Below are positions 54,561-64,000 of a DNA stretch of 64,000 bases, in pieces. The translations under genes were made by a program, and so were the position numbers. Numbering within the stretch: position 1 is the first letter of the stretch; the number at the start of each line of letters is the position of its first letter. The stretch is from the NCBI GenBank assembly GCA_029465975.1, contig CM055730.1:12865267-12929266 (forward strand), written 5' to 3'. This DNA is from Dallia pectoralis. Its lineage: Eukaryota; Chordata; Actinopteri; Esociformes; Umbridae. Below the pieces are notes generated by a model that had not been told where the DNA came from, made no database searches, and saw only the letters and a list, made by a program, of their open reading frames with translations.

Positions 54561-55167
54561 GACGGACTACCCCTCTCTCTGTTATAAGTGCGTACACCTC
54601 TGTAAATACAGTTTGTGTGTGTATGTGTGTGTGCGCCCGCAGTCTGTAGTGTCCTTGCAACCCCTGCCCCGTCAATCAGTCAGAAGACAAGAAGTGCGCA
54701 ATTTTATAATAATGTTCTGAGGGCCGTGCATAATCAGATAAACCCAACGTTTATTGAACTTGATTATTCCCCCACATCAGAGATGTGAAGGGCTTAGTTT
54801 CCGCATCTTCCGGACAGTCGTTTATTTTTATGTACTCCACAAAGCCGGGAATTTGATCCAGAGAGTTTATGAGGACCTGGAAATAGAGCCTGAGAATGTG
54901 TTATCAACATAAGAACAGACGTAGAGGTATGAAATGAGACATTATATATTATGACAAAGATAATTTCACCTAGATAATGTCACATGGTAACAATGCTACA
55001 AGATGTTCAAGCAATGCTAACCTAAAGATGTCCCTCATCAATTTGGTTGTATTTCAGAAATGTCTGTTATTTGATATCTGAATGTGGTGTTTCAAGGCTG
55101 ATTTCTCTCTTTATTGGTAACCTCATAACATTATAAAATTGCCTGCTAGGCCTTGTAATGCCAGTTC

Positions 55168-55198
<31 letters not shown>

Positions 55199-55370
55199 AC
55201 AAATCTCCTCACATCCCCAGATACACGTAGTGCGTCAGACACACTGATGAGCAAGAGCATTATTTTTAATGATTAAGGGAGGAGTGTTTCGCGACCCCCC
55301 AGTGTAGCCAACCCTGTTGAATATGGGGCTGCACGGCTGCAAACTGGTCAGAGGTTCCATGATTACCCTT
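54561..55370. other. Spacer with a (CA)n tract
   Basis: The (CA)n run lies at 55173-55201 and a short TG run near 54615-54633. Nothing else was recognised. Confidence 0.5.
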
Positions 55371-55376
55371 GTTCAC

Positions 55377-55697
55377 TGTCAATAGCACCTACGATAGGCA
55401 CGCAAGCGTTGGAACTTGACCTGAAACTGGTCGAACGTTGCCTGGTCCAATGAACGCGTGCGCTGTTTACCTGGAGATGTTATGGCACCAGAGTGCACTC
55501 ACTGATACTGGACACAACGTAATAATAATAATGCTCAGCAAAGTGACCATCTATTATGAAACCTTTATAGCCCAACCTATCACTCTGCTAATGCCACCCA
55601 CTAACAGCTGTTCTCATTAAGTAAACAATCCTGGAAACACATAAAGTGCACCCCACTAAACTCCCCATGTGCAACCAGATTCACCACACCCGTGACA
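55377..55697 (-). mobile_element. Decayed LTR fragment, TGTCAC family, minus orientation
   Basis: The right part, AAGTGCACCCCACTAAACTC through CACACCCGTGACA, parallels the U3 start of the solo LTR at 27191. CTTTATAGCCCAAC gives a TATA box on the minus strand, as in the intact LTR. The left limit is uncertain: TGTCAATAGC at 55377 is a candidate. The flanks TTCAC and TGCAG do not match. Confidence 0.45.
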
Positions 55698-55699
55698 TG

Positions 55700-57385
55700 C
55701 AGCTCAATCTTTTACCTCTAATTATATGAAAACATTCTGACCACCACAATCCATTGAATTCATAATAAGATGTGATCATTTGGCTAATTAAAGCACAGGT
55801 AAAAAAAATGTTGCTGCCTAATTAACTTTAATCAGCGAACTTCAGAGATAGAACCCATCAATCGATCAAACATGCAAGTACAGTTTTATTCGGTAGGAAT
55901 ATCATTAGGGCATTTGTAAAATTAGGTATTTTTCTTGCATTTAAAAAAAAAAATGTATCCCTGAAGTGGTAAGAAAAAGCGGTTTGAAGAGTCCATGGCA
56001 AGTTTAACCCATTTATTACAGGTGAACAGGTGTGGTGCATTTAACACATGGCCACTAAAAATGCATTAAAAAGCATCTGCCAGCTACTCTAATGTTTCAC
56101 AAGTTTTCCTAAAATGCACATCCACATTCATTTTGTGTCTTAATTTCATTTCAGCTGCTCGATAGAGTCATACAAAGGCTTCGGTTGGCTAGCTTACAAA
56201 ATATCCTGTATAGTCAGGTCATTAGTTCTGAGATTGTAAACTCATTAGCCTGTTTGTTTCTATCTACCGTATTCTATTTGCAATGGTTGCGCTGCTTAAC
56301 AAATAATTCACTTTTAGGTATTCATTTTGGCATAATGGAATGATGTTATAAATCTAGTCAGTAAAATAATCAAATTAATTATAACACGTTGGTAATCTTT
56401 TGTGTGGCCAAACAGCAGGAAAGCAAAAAAGCCCACAAAACCAGAAATGAATAACTCGCGGGAACGAAGCATTACAGGTTAAACAATGCAGACAGCCAAT
56501 GCATTATTCAGCCAAGAAACGTAACCTTTTCCCCAGATCATTGCTGTACTAGCAAACGTATGTTCATCCAAAAAATGTAGTGCATGACTGTATATGTAGT
56601 AAATGCAAGCTAATGTGAGCTGCTTAAGTTGTAGCGAATAGATATTTCTCCTTACAAACATCATCCGTGGATGTATATGTTTTAATCTTAATCCTGGGTG
56701 GAAATTGTTGAATCAGCAGTTATCAAACATACATTTAGATTTCTGATAACATTTATGTTGGGATTATTGTAATGATCAGAGTACTAAAATCACAGAGCGC
56801 TGTCAATTTAAGAAAGCTCCAAAACTGGGTAAAAACATCCTGTATTCCCAACATGCTGCTATCTTACTTGGTAACTGGATGTAAGTTGTGTTTCAGCTAC
56901 TGCTGTTAACATGAAAACGTTGTCAATTTTGGTCGACCAGTTTGCAAAAGCTTTAACAATACAAATGGGCTGAACTGTGTAAAACCCTGGAAATTAGTGA
57001 GGGAATTGGTTGTCCCTAAAATGAACACTTTGCCCACTTTTGATTGATCCGCCAACAGTTCTAAAAACTCATATTTTTAAATATGTCATAATGATTCCCT
57101 AGACTATTCACTGATTATTTTGAAAAACAACAGACATTTTGTGAACTGTGTCGAATTTTAGCAACCACAAAATGAGGCAGAGATTTCGATCTCCATGTAA
57201 AAGCACCAAACTGCACTGTAATTGGTTGGAACCGCACTGTACACTGCACTGTAATTGGTCGTTTTAGGATGCACCTTCGTATACACCGACAACATTTATT
57301 TTCAGTAATTGTTGTAAAACATCATCATTTCAAAAACACACACGTACAACCACCCATTTTAAAATAGCCGAGCTGATTTGCAAAA
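55700..57385. other. AT-rich spacer, nothing recognised
   Basis: No gene or repeat structure was seen, apart from CTGCACTGTAATTGGT occurring twice near 57210-57265. Confidence 0.4.
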
Positions 57386-57389
57386 CATT

Positions 57390-57425
57390 GTCGTTAAACC
57401 TAAAATTGATTTTAGGTTTAACGAC
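57390..57425. repeat. Perfect 16-bp inverted repeat, 4-base loop
   Basis: The arm GTCGTTAAACCTAAAA (57390-57405) is exactly complementary to 57410-57425, around the loop TTGA. Farther out GATTTGC and GCAAATC also pair, with an unpaired stretch on the left side, so it may be the centre of a larger foldback element. Confidence 0.95.
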
Positions 57426-57429
57426 CAGC

Positions 57430-59290
57430 AAATCGATTTCAACTATTCATTTGTATCTGTTTGAGGCTCCAGGTGACTATTTGACGTTTTGTTTTGGATG
57501 GTTTGGTCTCTCTCTCCTCTGTAGGGTTTGGAGATGTGCTTGATTAGCAGTCCTGCTGCTATCCCATTAACACAAGAGCAACAGGGACTGCTGGTCCACC
57601 CCACAGGACTCTGGGTAGCAGCAGGCATGCAGAAGTGATTTCCATCTTCCTGCTCTGCATGCTCTGCTCAGATGGTAACCCAGGTGTGACCACATTAAAC
57701 TTCTGGCAATGAGCCTCCATACATTTTAATGCTGCCGTACATTCTGTTATTTGTGGGATTAGATGGACATTTGTGCTTTTCTTTTAGCTTTCGCTAGCAC
57801 AGCCTCATGTGCCTGGAAGCCTTTCAACTCTCAACACATTGCTCACAACAATTTTATTTCCATTAACTTTCTTTTACGAAGTTATGGACTCCACGTCTGT
57901 CTTGAAACCATTTTGCCCGCCGCTCTGACAGTTTTTGCATTCCAGGTGACATTTCACTCTGTGTGTTTTGCGCGTGCAGTGCTGAGTATGAATTGAAACA
58001 CTTTTAAGTTAAACAGACTGACCCGTCTTATAAACCAATCTTAGGCCATTATAGCTTAGGTTAAGGAGGCAACCAAAGCCCGTATGAGTCCAATTCAATA
58101 ATATCAATACTTCAGATAGAGCCTGTATATCATTCCCAACAACTCCAGACAAAGGCGAGGCAAATCTAGGGGCTCTGGGGGGGGATACCACTCATGACAA
58201 GGCTGTGCATAGCAGACAGGATCAATAATGAATCCATCCTTTCCCTGCATTCACACCGTCAGATAGCACCTTTCAAGTCAGCCACCAGTTTGTTCAAAAA
58301 GCCACCACAGACCACCCGTGTGGACAACGGGACTTACAAGCGGAGAGAGTCGGAGATGGGAAGGTAATTGGCTAACAAATGATATCAGAGAAAAATGAAA
58401 ACGGGTAGGGTTTCAACCAGCTTTAGAAAGAATATGTTACACGTAGGGTTAATATAAGGGTGGTATACCCCGAGGTTAACACTACATTCCTTTTATTGTT
58501 TTATTTGGATTAAGAAATGGTTTATACAAGCAAAATGGCATTGCTGGGTTTCTTGGAATATTGCCATAAGGCTTCGCTAGGTGCTTTATCCAGGCACTCT
58601 GCCATATGTTTTGTGTAAGAACAGCTTTTAGTCATGGTATATTGGCCATACAGTACATCGCACCCCTCTGCTTTTTGGGTTAAGTATGCTATGCATGCTA
58701 TACCATGTAACACATACTGAATATGTGGCACTACATATGTGCAATGCTGTTTTTCAGAGAAATAATTATGAGTTAAGGTCATTGAGAATTGAGTAAAGAA
58801 AACCGTCTGAGATGGGATTTCATCACTATTCGGACTTCTAGCTTTCCTCAATTTGTTTTGTCTTCTCCTTATCCACCTTCCATGGAGAATGTGGTGTAAT
58901 TAAATGGTCTGTGGTTAACGAAACAGCTTGCGCCCACGCACTGCCTCTGCCTGAAACTTCGGAAACCTCTTTCAGAAACTAAGGATCCAGATCATTGTGT
59001 TGTACACACACATAGCCATGCACATATTCATGTGTTTATCTTTACCTCAACTTTTTCTGAAACCTCAATCTCATCACCATGATGATGTAGCTTGTCACAG
59101 AAAAATATTACTAGGTTACGTAATAATATGAAACATTGAAAACAATGTAAGGCAATCTGTCTGTTGGATTATGGATATTGCTGAACCAAGATGTAGTCAA
59201 CACATGACATTCTTTTGCCATGTATCTAAAGGTGCTAAAAATAACTCTGTCTGCTAATTGCCAGTCTTTGCACATTAAATTGAGTGTGTG
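57430..59290. other. Spacer, nothing recognised
   Basis: The block has short frames only. ACCACTCATGACAAGG at 58189 recalls an LTR end, but no matching start was found. Confidence 0.4.
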
Positions 59291-59299
59291 TTGCATACT

Positions 59300-59629
59300 T
59301 GTCACGAACCAAGGTGTAGTGCAGATAAAAATCCAGGCGCAGAGCATGTACAGTATATCCGTTTAAAATCAGGTTTATTTAAATCAAAACACTGTACAAA
59401 TGAAATTAAATTCAAGTGACGTAGAAGCAATATCCAAAACTGTGCACCAAGACCCAGTGACTTTTATAACAAACAATCACTGAATGTAAACTAGCTGTGC
59501 CAATTCTAATCACCCACATCGAATTCAGGTGTGAAAGTGCTCAAAGTTAATTAAGTGCTCAAAGTTAAATATGTGTCCCAATACCCTACTAGCCCACTAG
59601 ATGTCCTCAGTGGAGTAGCAATTGTGACA
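59300..59629 (-). mobile_element. Solo LTR, TGTCAC family, minus orientation
   Basis: The plus strand starts TGTCACGAACCAAGG and ends GCAATTGTGACA. Flanking ATACT (59295-59299) and AAACT (59630-59634) match at four of five positions. On the minus strand, AACAAACAATCACTG reversed gives the family motif next to TTATAAAAG, a TATA box. A TGCTCAAAGTTAA phrase is duplicated inside. No internal coding region adjoins it. Confidence 0.75.
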
Positions 59630-59784
59630 AAACTAATTTTTAGCATTAAGGCTATTCCCCATTCCCTTCCTTGGAAAAAAAATGAATACGAATGAAGTTG
59701 CTAGACTGCGTGATGTTTTACATTTATGTTGAAAAAGAAAATACATTTGTTGGAAATGTCTTTAATGTCTGAGGGGCAGCACTG

Positions 59785-60075
59785 TGGCAAGAACCTCAGC
59801 AAGTAACAAAGCAAGTACCGCAGCAAGCACTATAGTAAGCCCAGCAGCAAGCACCATAGCAAGCACAGCAGCAAGCACTTTGGTAATCACCGTAGCAAGC
59901 GCCATAGCAACCACCGCAGCAAGCACAGCAGCAAGCACTATGGTAAGCACCGTAGCAAGCACCATAGCAAGCACCGCAGCAAACACAGCAGCAAGCACTA
60001 TGGTAAGCACAGCAGCAAGCACCACAGCAAGCACTGCAGCAAGAACCAGAGCAAGAACCGCAGCAAGCACCTCAG
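59785..60075. repeat. 12-bp tandem repeat (GCAAGCACCRTA)
   Basis: About 24 units of AGCAAGCACC followed by GC, TA or AC run up to the 3' end of an L2-like LINE fragment. Both strands stay open as Ala-Ser-Thr or Leu-Ala-Val repeats, which is compositional. Confidence 0.95.
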
Positions 60076-60480
60076 ATCCTTACAAGTACAGTCCAATGAA
60101 ATGCAGTTTGCATCCAACCAGAAGTGAGCAGTACAAAAAGATATGAAGTACAGTGTGAGGATGTGCAATTGAGTAAATGGGCAGGTATTCAGTTCAACAA
60201 CGTAGCAAACCGCATATGTGCAGAGGGCACACCAGTGGAGACCATCTGTGCTAGTAGTAAACGGATAGTACAAACGATAAGCATTGTGCAAAAGGCAAAT
60301 AAAACAAATTCAGGGACGCAGAGCAACCGTTGTACCGGTCTGTGTCACAGTTAGTTAGAATGCTCTCAACGCTAAAGGTTTACCAGGATGTTAGTATATC
60401 GATGGGCCTTCTTTAGCACCTTAAAATGTGCAGGCGCTGTTGTGCCTGTTTGAAAAGGGTTGTGGTGTTGGGGCACCAGG
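60076..60480 (-). mobile_element. Decayed L2-like LINE 3' end, minus strand
   Basis: The block is parallel to 41125-41890: GAAATGCAGTTTGCATCCAA, ACAACGTAGC, CATTGTGCAAAAGGCAAAT, AGAATGCTCTCAAC and GGATGTTAGT with GGGCCTTCTT occur in the same order. ORF2 is absent or unreadable. Its 3' terminus abuts the 12-bp tandem repeat at 59785-60075. Confidence 0.65.
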
Positions 60481-61165
60481 ATAGGCGACCTAGGATTGGA
60501 GATGTGGACACCCAGGAATGTGTCATGGCCAATGATGTAGAATCTCTATATCAGTAGCTAGAAAAACACGAATTACAAAAATTAGGGAACAGCCGCTACT
60601 TCAATTTAATTTTTCTCCATCAAAGGGGTTTCAAATTACAGTGCTTATCAGTGGAGATCCCAGGGGTGCTACCACAAGAAGGTCAGAGGAAAACCCAGTG
60701 CCCCATCTTCTCAGGCGTAGTATGGCATCCTCACAGAGACATGGGTGGAAACTGTAGTAAGGTGTTCACACACAACCTCTTTAAAATATGATGTACCTTG
60801 TTTATGTAAATATGTATTTAAGCCCCCTTTAAAGATAATTGGGTGTAAGTATTAACGTGTATATATATATATATATATATATTTAGACATTAAAGCAGCA
60901 TAGATCTGCATGGGCTCATCTGTTGCCACCAGGACTCTGGGCCCTGTCCACCTGTGTTGCAGTCAGTCCACTAGGGGTTTATGCAAATGGACCCGTGTTT
61001 CTCCACCTCCTGGCTGGTGCTTTTCAGAAAGGTACAGGCCTGCCGGTCGAACTCCGCCTGCTGGGTGGAGATATTTGACAGGAGCTGCAGGGCAATGTCC
61101 ATGACGTGGAAATTCAAAGGGCCTTTCTATGTATTTCTAATTGCCTGGCTATGCCCCCATTTCCC
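60481..61165. other. Spacer with a (TA)n tract
   Basis: The pure (TA)n run lies at about 60859-60882. Short frames around 60910-61140 look accidental. Confidence 0.5.
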
Positions 61166-61170
61166 ACCAG

Positions 61171-61691
61171 TGTGACGGATGTAGACAGGGAATGGACACA
61201 GTAGTATCCGGGTCCTGGTGGTCGTTTAATAACAAAGCAACATCGTCGAAACGGGGAATTCTTCAAAATCTGAACATGCAAACAGCAGGGATGTCGAGGC
61301 AGGAGCAGAGCAGCTGCGAGGAGAGTGGGGTTGTGAGTATCCCTCTGTTTCCTCCATCCAGAGCTGCTTCTTCAGACTGCATTAAACACAGGGTTTTTTC
61401 AGCTATTCCTCAGCATCATACAATTCGCAAAATACACACTCAGACTATGCGATTCAAACCTGTGTACTCTAACCATATTCCACACCACTTTCTTCTTAAT
61501 CCTGTGTTCCCAAACCGTTGCTTTACTGCAGGTGCAGTAAATGGTATACTCAGAGCTGATCTTATGCGCCCTTTAATCCTTCTCCTGACGAGGCTTGATA
61601 GAAGGCAGACGTGCATCGTCGGAGGACAGATTATATCACACCCATTTGGTAGCCCTGTGTCTGCTGAACTTCCAGGGTTGTCGGTGTGACA
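61171..61691 (-). mobile_element. Possible solo LTR, minus orientation
   Basis: The plus strand starts TGTGACGGATGTAGAC and ends TTGTCGGTGTGACA. On the minus strand it begins TGTCACACCG, and has a TTATTAAACGACC element and a CATCCGTCACA end. That gives TG...CA ends of the right kind. Flanks ACCAG and GAAGG do not match. A 182-codon frame over this block is not supported as a gene. Confidence 0.35.
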
Positions 61692-61699
61692 GAAGGCGG

Positions 61700-62640
61700 G
61701 TCACATCGAGCTGGTATTCCAAAGGCATTCACATGAATTATATTCCATCATTTACCGCTGACAGCGATGCATCGCCACGTCGCCCTCACTCTGATCGTTA
61801 CCATATGATCTCCTCCGTAACACTGTTCCCAAAGTGACCTAATCTGTCACTCGTATTTGGTCTCCTCAAACAGGATTCGATTGGATAGGCTTTTCAGACG
61901 AGGGAGATTTCAGATGGAAGATCATGTGACCGCAGTGGTTCATTAATGTACAAGGCCTTCATCGTCATCGGTATCGCATATGAACTATTCAACATTTTGT
62001 ACAAACAGAATTTAGAATGTGTGCCGGGTTTAGTCGAGACCTAGCCTACACTTTTAGTGTATTAGTCCGCATTGCATATTGATTGGCTCTGCGAAAAACA
62101 CACAAGTGTTTTGACCTATATTGTACGTTTTTTAGATTTGTCTAAAGAGGGTAGGCTAAACATAATAGCGAATCATGCAAGATCAGTTTGACGGCACGGC
62201 CGTCTTTATAGTGAGAAAACAAACTCACTTCCGCGTCAATTTAATCTGATGTTTCTTTAGTTAGCCATGCTGCGCTAATCATCGTCAGGCTATTACGCGA
62301 CTCTTCTTATCCGTAAAATAGTGATTGTGCCAGTGAACATGCAAAGATAAATACTCCCCATTACCACACTGAATGCATTAACACATTGGTCACTTTCATT
62401 TGCATTTAGAATATGCTGCTATTCCATTATTTCTGGTGCAGCAGATTTTGTGGCAACCTGTCACTTCAAAAGCAATCAGTGGTTTGACACAAATTATGAT
62501 GTCGCAGTAAGCGGAACGCCATAATCAATTTACCTTGCCCCCTTTCCAAATTGCTTGTGTAAAAAGTAACTTGGAGAAATGGAATCAAGCGGGATATTTT
62601 TTTTAAACAGCATTTATTGTTTGGCTGCTTTTACTTTCCT
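61700..62640. promoter_or_regulatory. Possible conserved non-coding block
   Basis: Balanced, non-repetitive sequence contains GGTTCATTAATG, GCGCTAATCATCG, TTCATTTGCATTTAG and CATAATCAATTTACC. These are homeodomain and octamer-like cores, with no sustained frame. It resembles vertebrate developmental enhancers. This is a candidate only. Confidence 0.25.
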
Positions 62641-62779
62641 TCTGTTGTGACTATGAACCATTATTTTCTTTGATGTTTGCAACATCCGAAATGTTTTGTT
62701 TTTAAAAGGACATTTGGTGAGAACAGGGACAGTCTCATACCTGCCTTCCCACTCCTAACTGAAACTGGAACCCAGTGGT

Positions 62780-63149
62780 TGTCACGAGTGGTGAGTTAGG
62801 GTACTGCACTGTCTGGTTTCGGGTGCCCACTTCCTGGTTTATGTTGGTTACAGCTGTTGGGGATTTGTAATCACTGGGTTATAAAGGGATTGCCTAGATG
62901 TCACTGTTTGCTGTTCATTGTTTCTATGTCACACAGTTATGTTGGTCGGTGAGTGTTTGTCTATGTGGATTTGTCGCTGTGTTAGTTTTGTAGTTGTCGC
63001 TTTGTGTAAGTGCACTTTTGTTTCACACAGTGTATAGTTTGTTCCACCGTTCGTTGTCGTGTTTGTGTTATTTGAATAAATGGCACGAAACGAATATTCA
63101 AGCTCTGCAATTGGCTTCAACCTGCACTACACCACCCTGGTTCGTGACA
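62780..63149 (+). mobile_element. Solo LTR, TGTCAC family, 370 bp
   Basis: It begins TGTCACGAGTGGTG and ends CTGGTTCGTGACA, with a perfect 5-bp target duplication GTGGT (62775-62779 and 63150-63154). It shares CACTTCCTGG, GGTTATAAAGGGA (TATA box), ATTGTTTCTATGTCAC and GGTGAGTGTTTG with the LTRs of the 16.6-20 kb element, in the same order. AATAAA follows in GAATAAATGGC. It is a related subfamily, not a copy. Confidence 0.93.
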
Positions 63150-63290
63150 GTGGTTTACACCCCCTTATGCAGTGGCGGTCCACCTGGGTCTTACCTAGTG
63201 TGCAAATGGTTAAACAATGCAGGTAGTTTATGTACTGGGGACTCCTGCCTACACATGTACATGGTTTATGAAGATATGAAACGATAATAT

Positions 63291-63964
63291 TGTCACGGTG
63301 TAGAAGGCAGAAGGATGCCGCCACGGCACAGGAACAGATAGAGTTTTATTTTATGCAAAGTCCCAACCCAAAAAATGCATACAGATCAGTACACTTCATA
63401 TACATATAAAATAATGAACAACTGTGCGACACAGCGCAAAGGAAGAGGGTACACGTCTTCTAACAAGAAGGACGGCTACTAATGCTCACAAGAGAACAAC
63501 ATGTGCAACGTAGAATAATTCCACACAAAGACATGACCAAACACAGGGAATCAATGTACTCTACTAATGAGGGAATGGGCACCAGGTGTTTGTGATGATG
63601 AAACGGGACAATAATGTGATGGGGGAATGAACGATGGCGCTAGTAGGTCGGTGAAGACGAACGCCATCCACAGAAAAATAATGATGGGCAAAACAAGAAG
63701 AACAACAAAAATACTCTCACCCGACGCAACAACAATCCCCACAGAATACGAGAAAGATAGAAACACAGAGGCTTTTATCAGGCTGGGCAAGGAGTTGGAA
63801 CCCAGCTGTACTGACCAGAGGGAGGGGTTAGAACTCCAATTAGTGACGAGGACAAACAATCAGCTGCTTCCGGAATCTAGAAAGCCAAGCCCAGGAACAA
63901 ACACACACAAAAAACTAAACCCAGATACAACCACACAGCAACACAGAAACTGGGGAACGTAACA
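63291..63964 (-). mobile_element. LTR of the TGTTACG family, minus orientation
   Basis: The plus strand starts TGTCACGGTGTAGAAGG and ends TGGGGAACGTAACA. The minus strand begins TGTTACGTTCCCCAG, like the solo LTR at 22658. It has a TATA-like CTGATAAAAGCC, and AATAAA in CATAAAATAAAACTC. The flanks AATAT and GTTGA do not match, so it may be half of a rearranged element. Frames inside it up to 111 codons are not supported as genes. Confidence 0.65.
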
Positions 63965-64000
63965 GTTGAGTATGGGTGATTGCTGTCTTGAGACCTTGGA

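Noticed and set aside
59762..60146. Ala/Ser/Thr-rich frames of 102 and 120 codons as genes
   Set aside because: They translate a 12-bp tandem repeat on both strands.
61141..61689. 182-codon frame as a gene
   Set aside because: It coincides with a probable LTR, starts without an ATG context, and has no family resemblance.
62780..63964. The two LTRs as the ends of one element
   Set aside because: They face opposite ways, belong to different families, and the first has its own perfect target duplication.

Overview
This window reads as vertebrate, almost certainly teleost, nuclear DNA. The evidence is remnants of Tc1/mariner, hAT, L1, L2-like and TGTCAC-type LTR elements with fish-like sequences, long minisatellites, many TG/CA microsatellites, AT-rich spacers, and no compact prokaryote-like gene order. 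I could not identify the species. A salmoniform or esociform fish is a guess from remembered repeat families. No host protein-coding gene can be supported: long open frames are either inside tandem repeats or inside transposons.

Layout. 1-1230 is a 12-bp tandem array. 1.2-8.6 kb is spacer with a dead Tc1 copy (minus strand), a degraded LTR (minus) and several microsatellites. 8652-9962 is a 63-bp minisatellite that stays open in two frames. 14.2-16.6 kb is a 22-bp minisatellite interrupted by two hAT elements inserted at the same position of the repeat unit. 16640-19959 is a complete, very young, non-autonomous LTR retrotransposon with 383-bp LTRs that differ at one base and a perfect 5-bp target duplication. 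Its interior is occupied by one long repeat-rich frame that begins inside the 5' LTR. 22.6-30 kb carries two solo LTRs and decayed Tc1 and LINE pieces. 30.6-33.5 kb is a nested structure: an element with 62-bp inverted ends holds a 20-bp array, a 1.9-kb hAT and a telomere-like minisatellite. 33.5-46.6 kb holds further minisatellites, the largest being about 55 copies of a 55-bp unit at 42631-45670, plus a 5'-truncated L1 with an exact 14-bp target duplication and an L2-like LINE end. 46.6-64 kb is mostly AT-rich spacer with possible conserved regulatory blocks, a degenerate tRNA-like sequence, LTR copies and a second L2-like fragment.

The most distinctive item is the 16.6-20 kb LTR element. 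Its five successive tandem-repeat blocks have different periods (27, 30, 24, 27, 24 bp), but nearly all units keep an ATGG core in a context resembling a YY1 site. A one-base deletion near 18945 explains why the present frame leaves the Met-Ala repeat phase. The other frame then runs on through a hydrophobic tail and stops 18 bases before the 3' LTR. This is a sequence-based inference that was not tested by any search.
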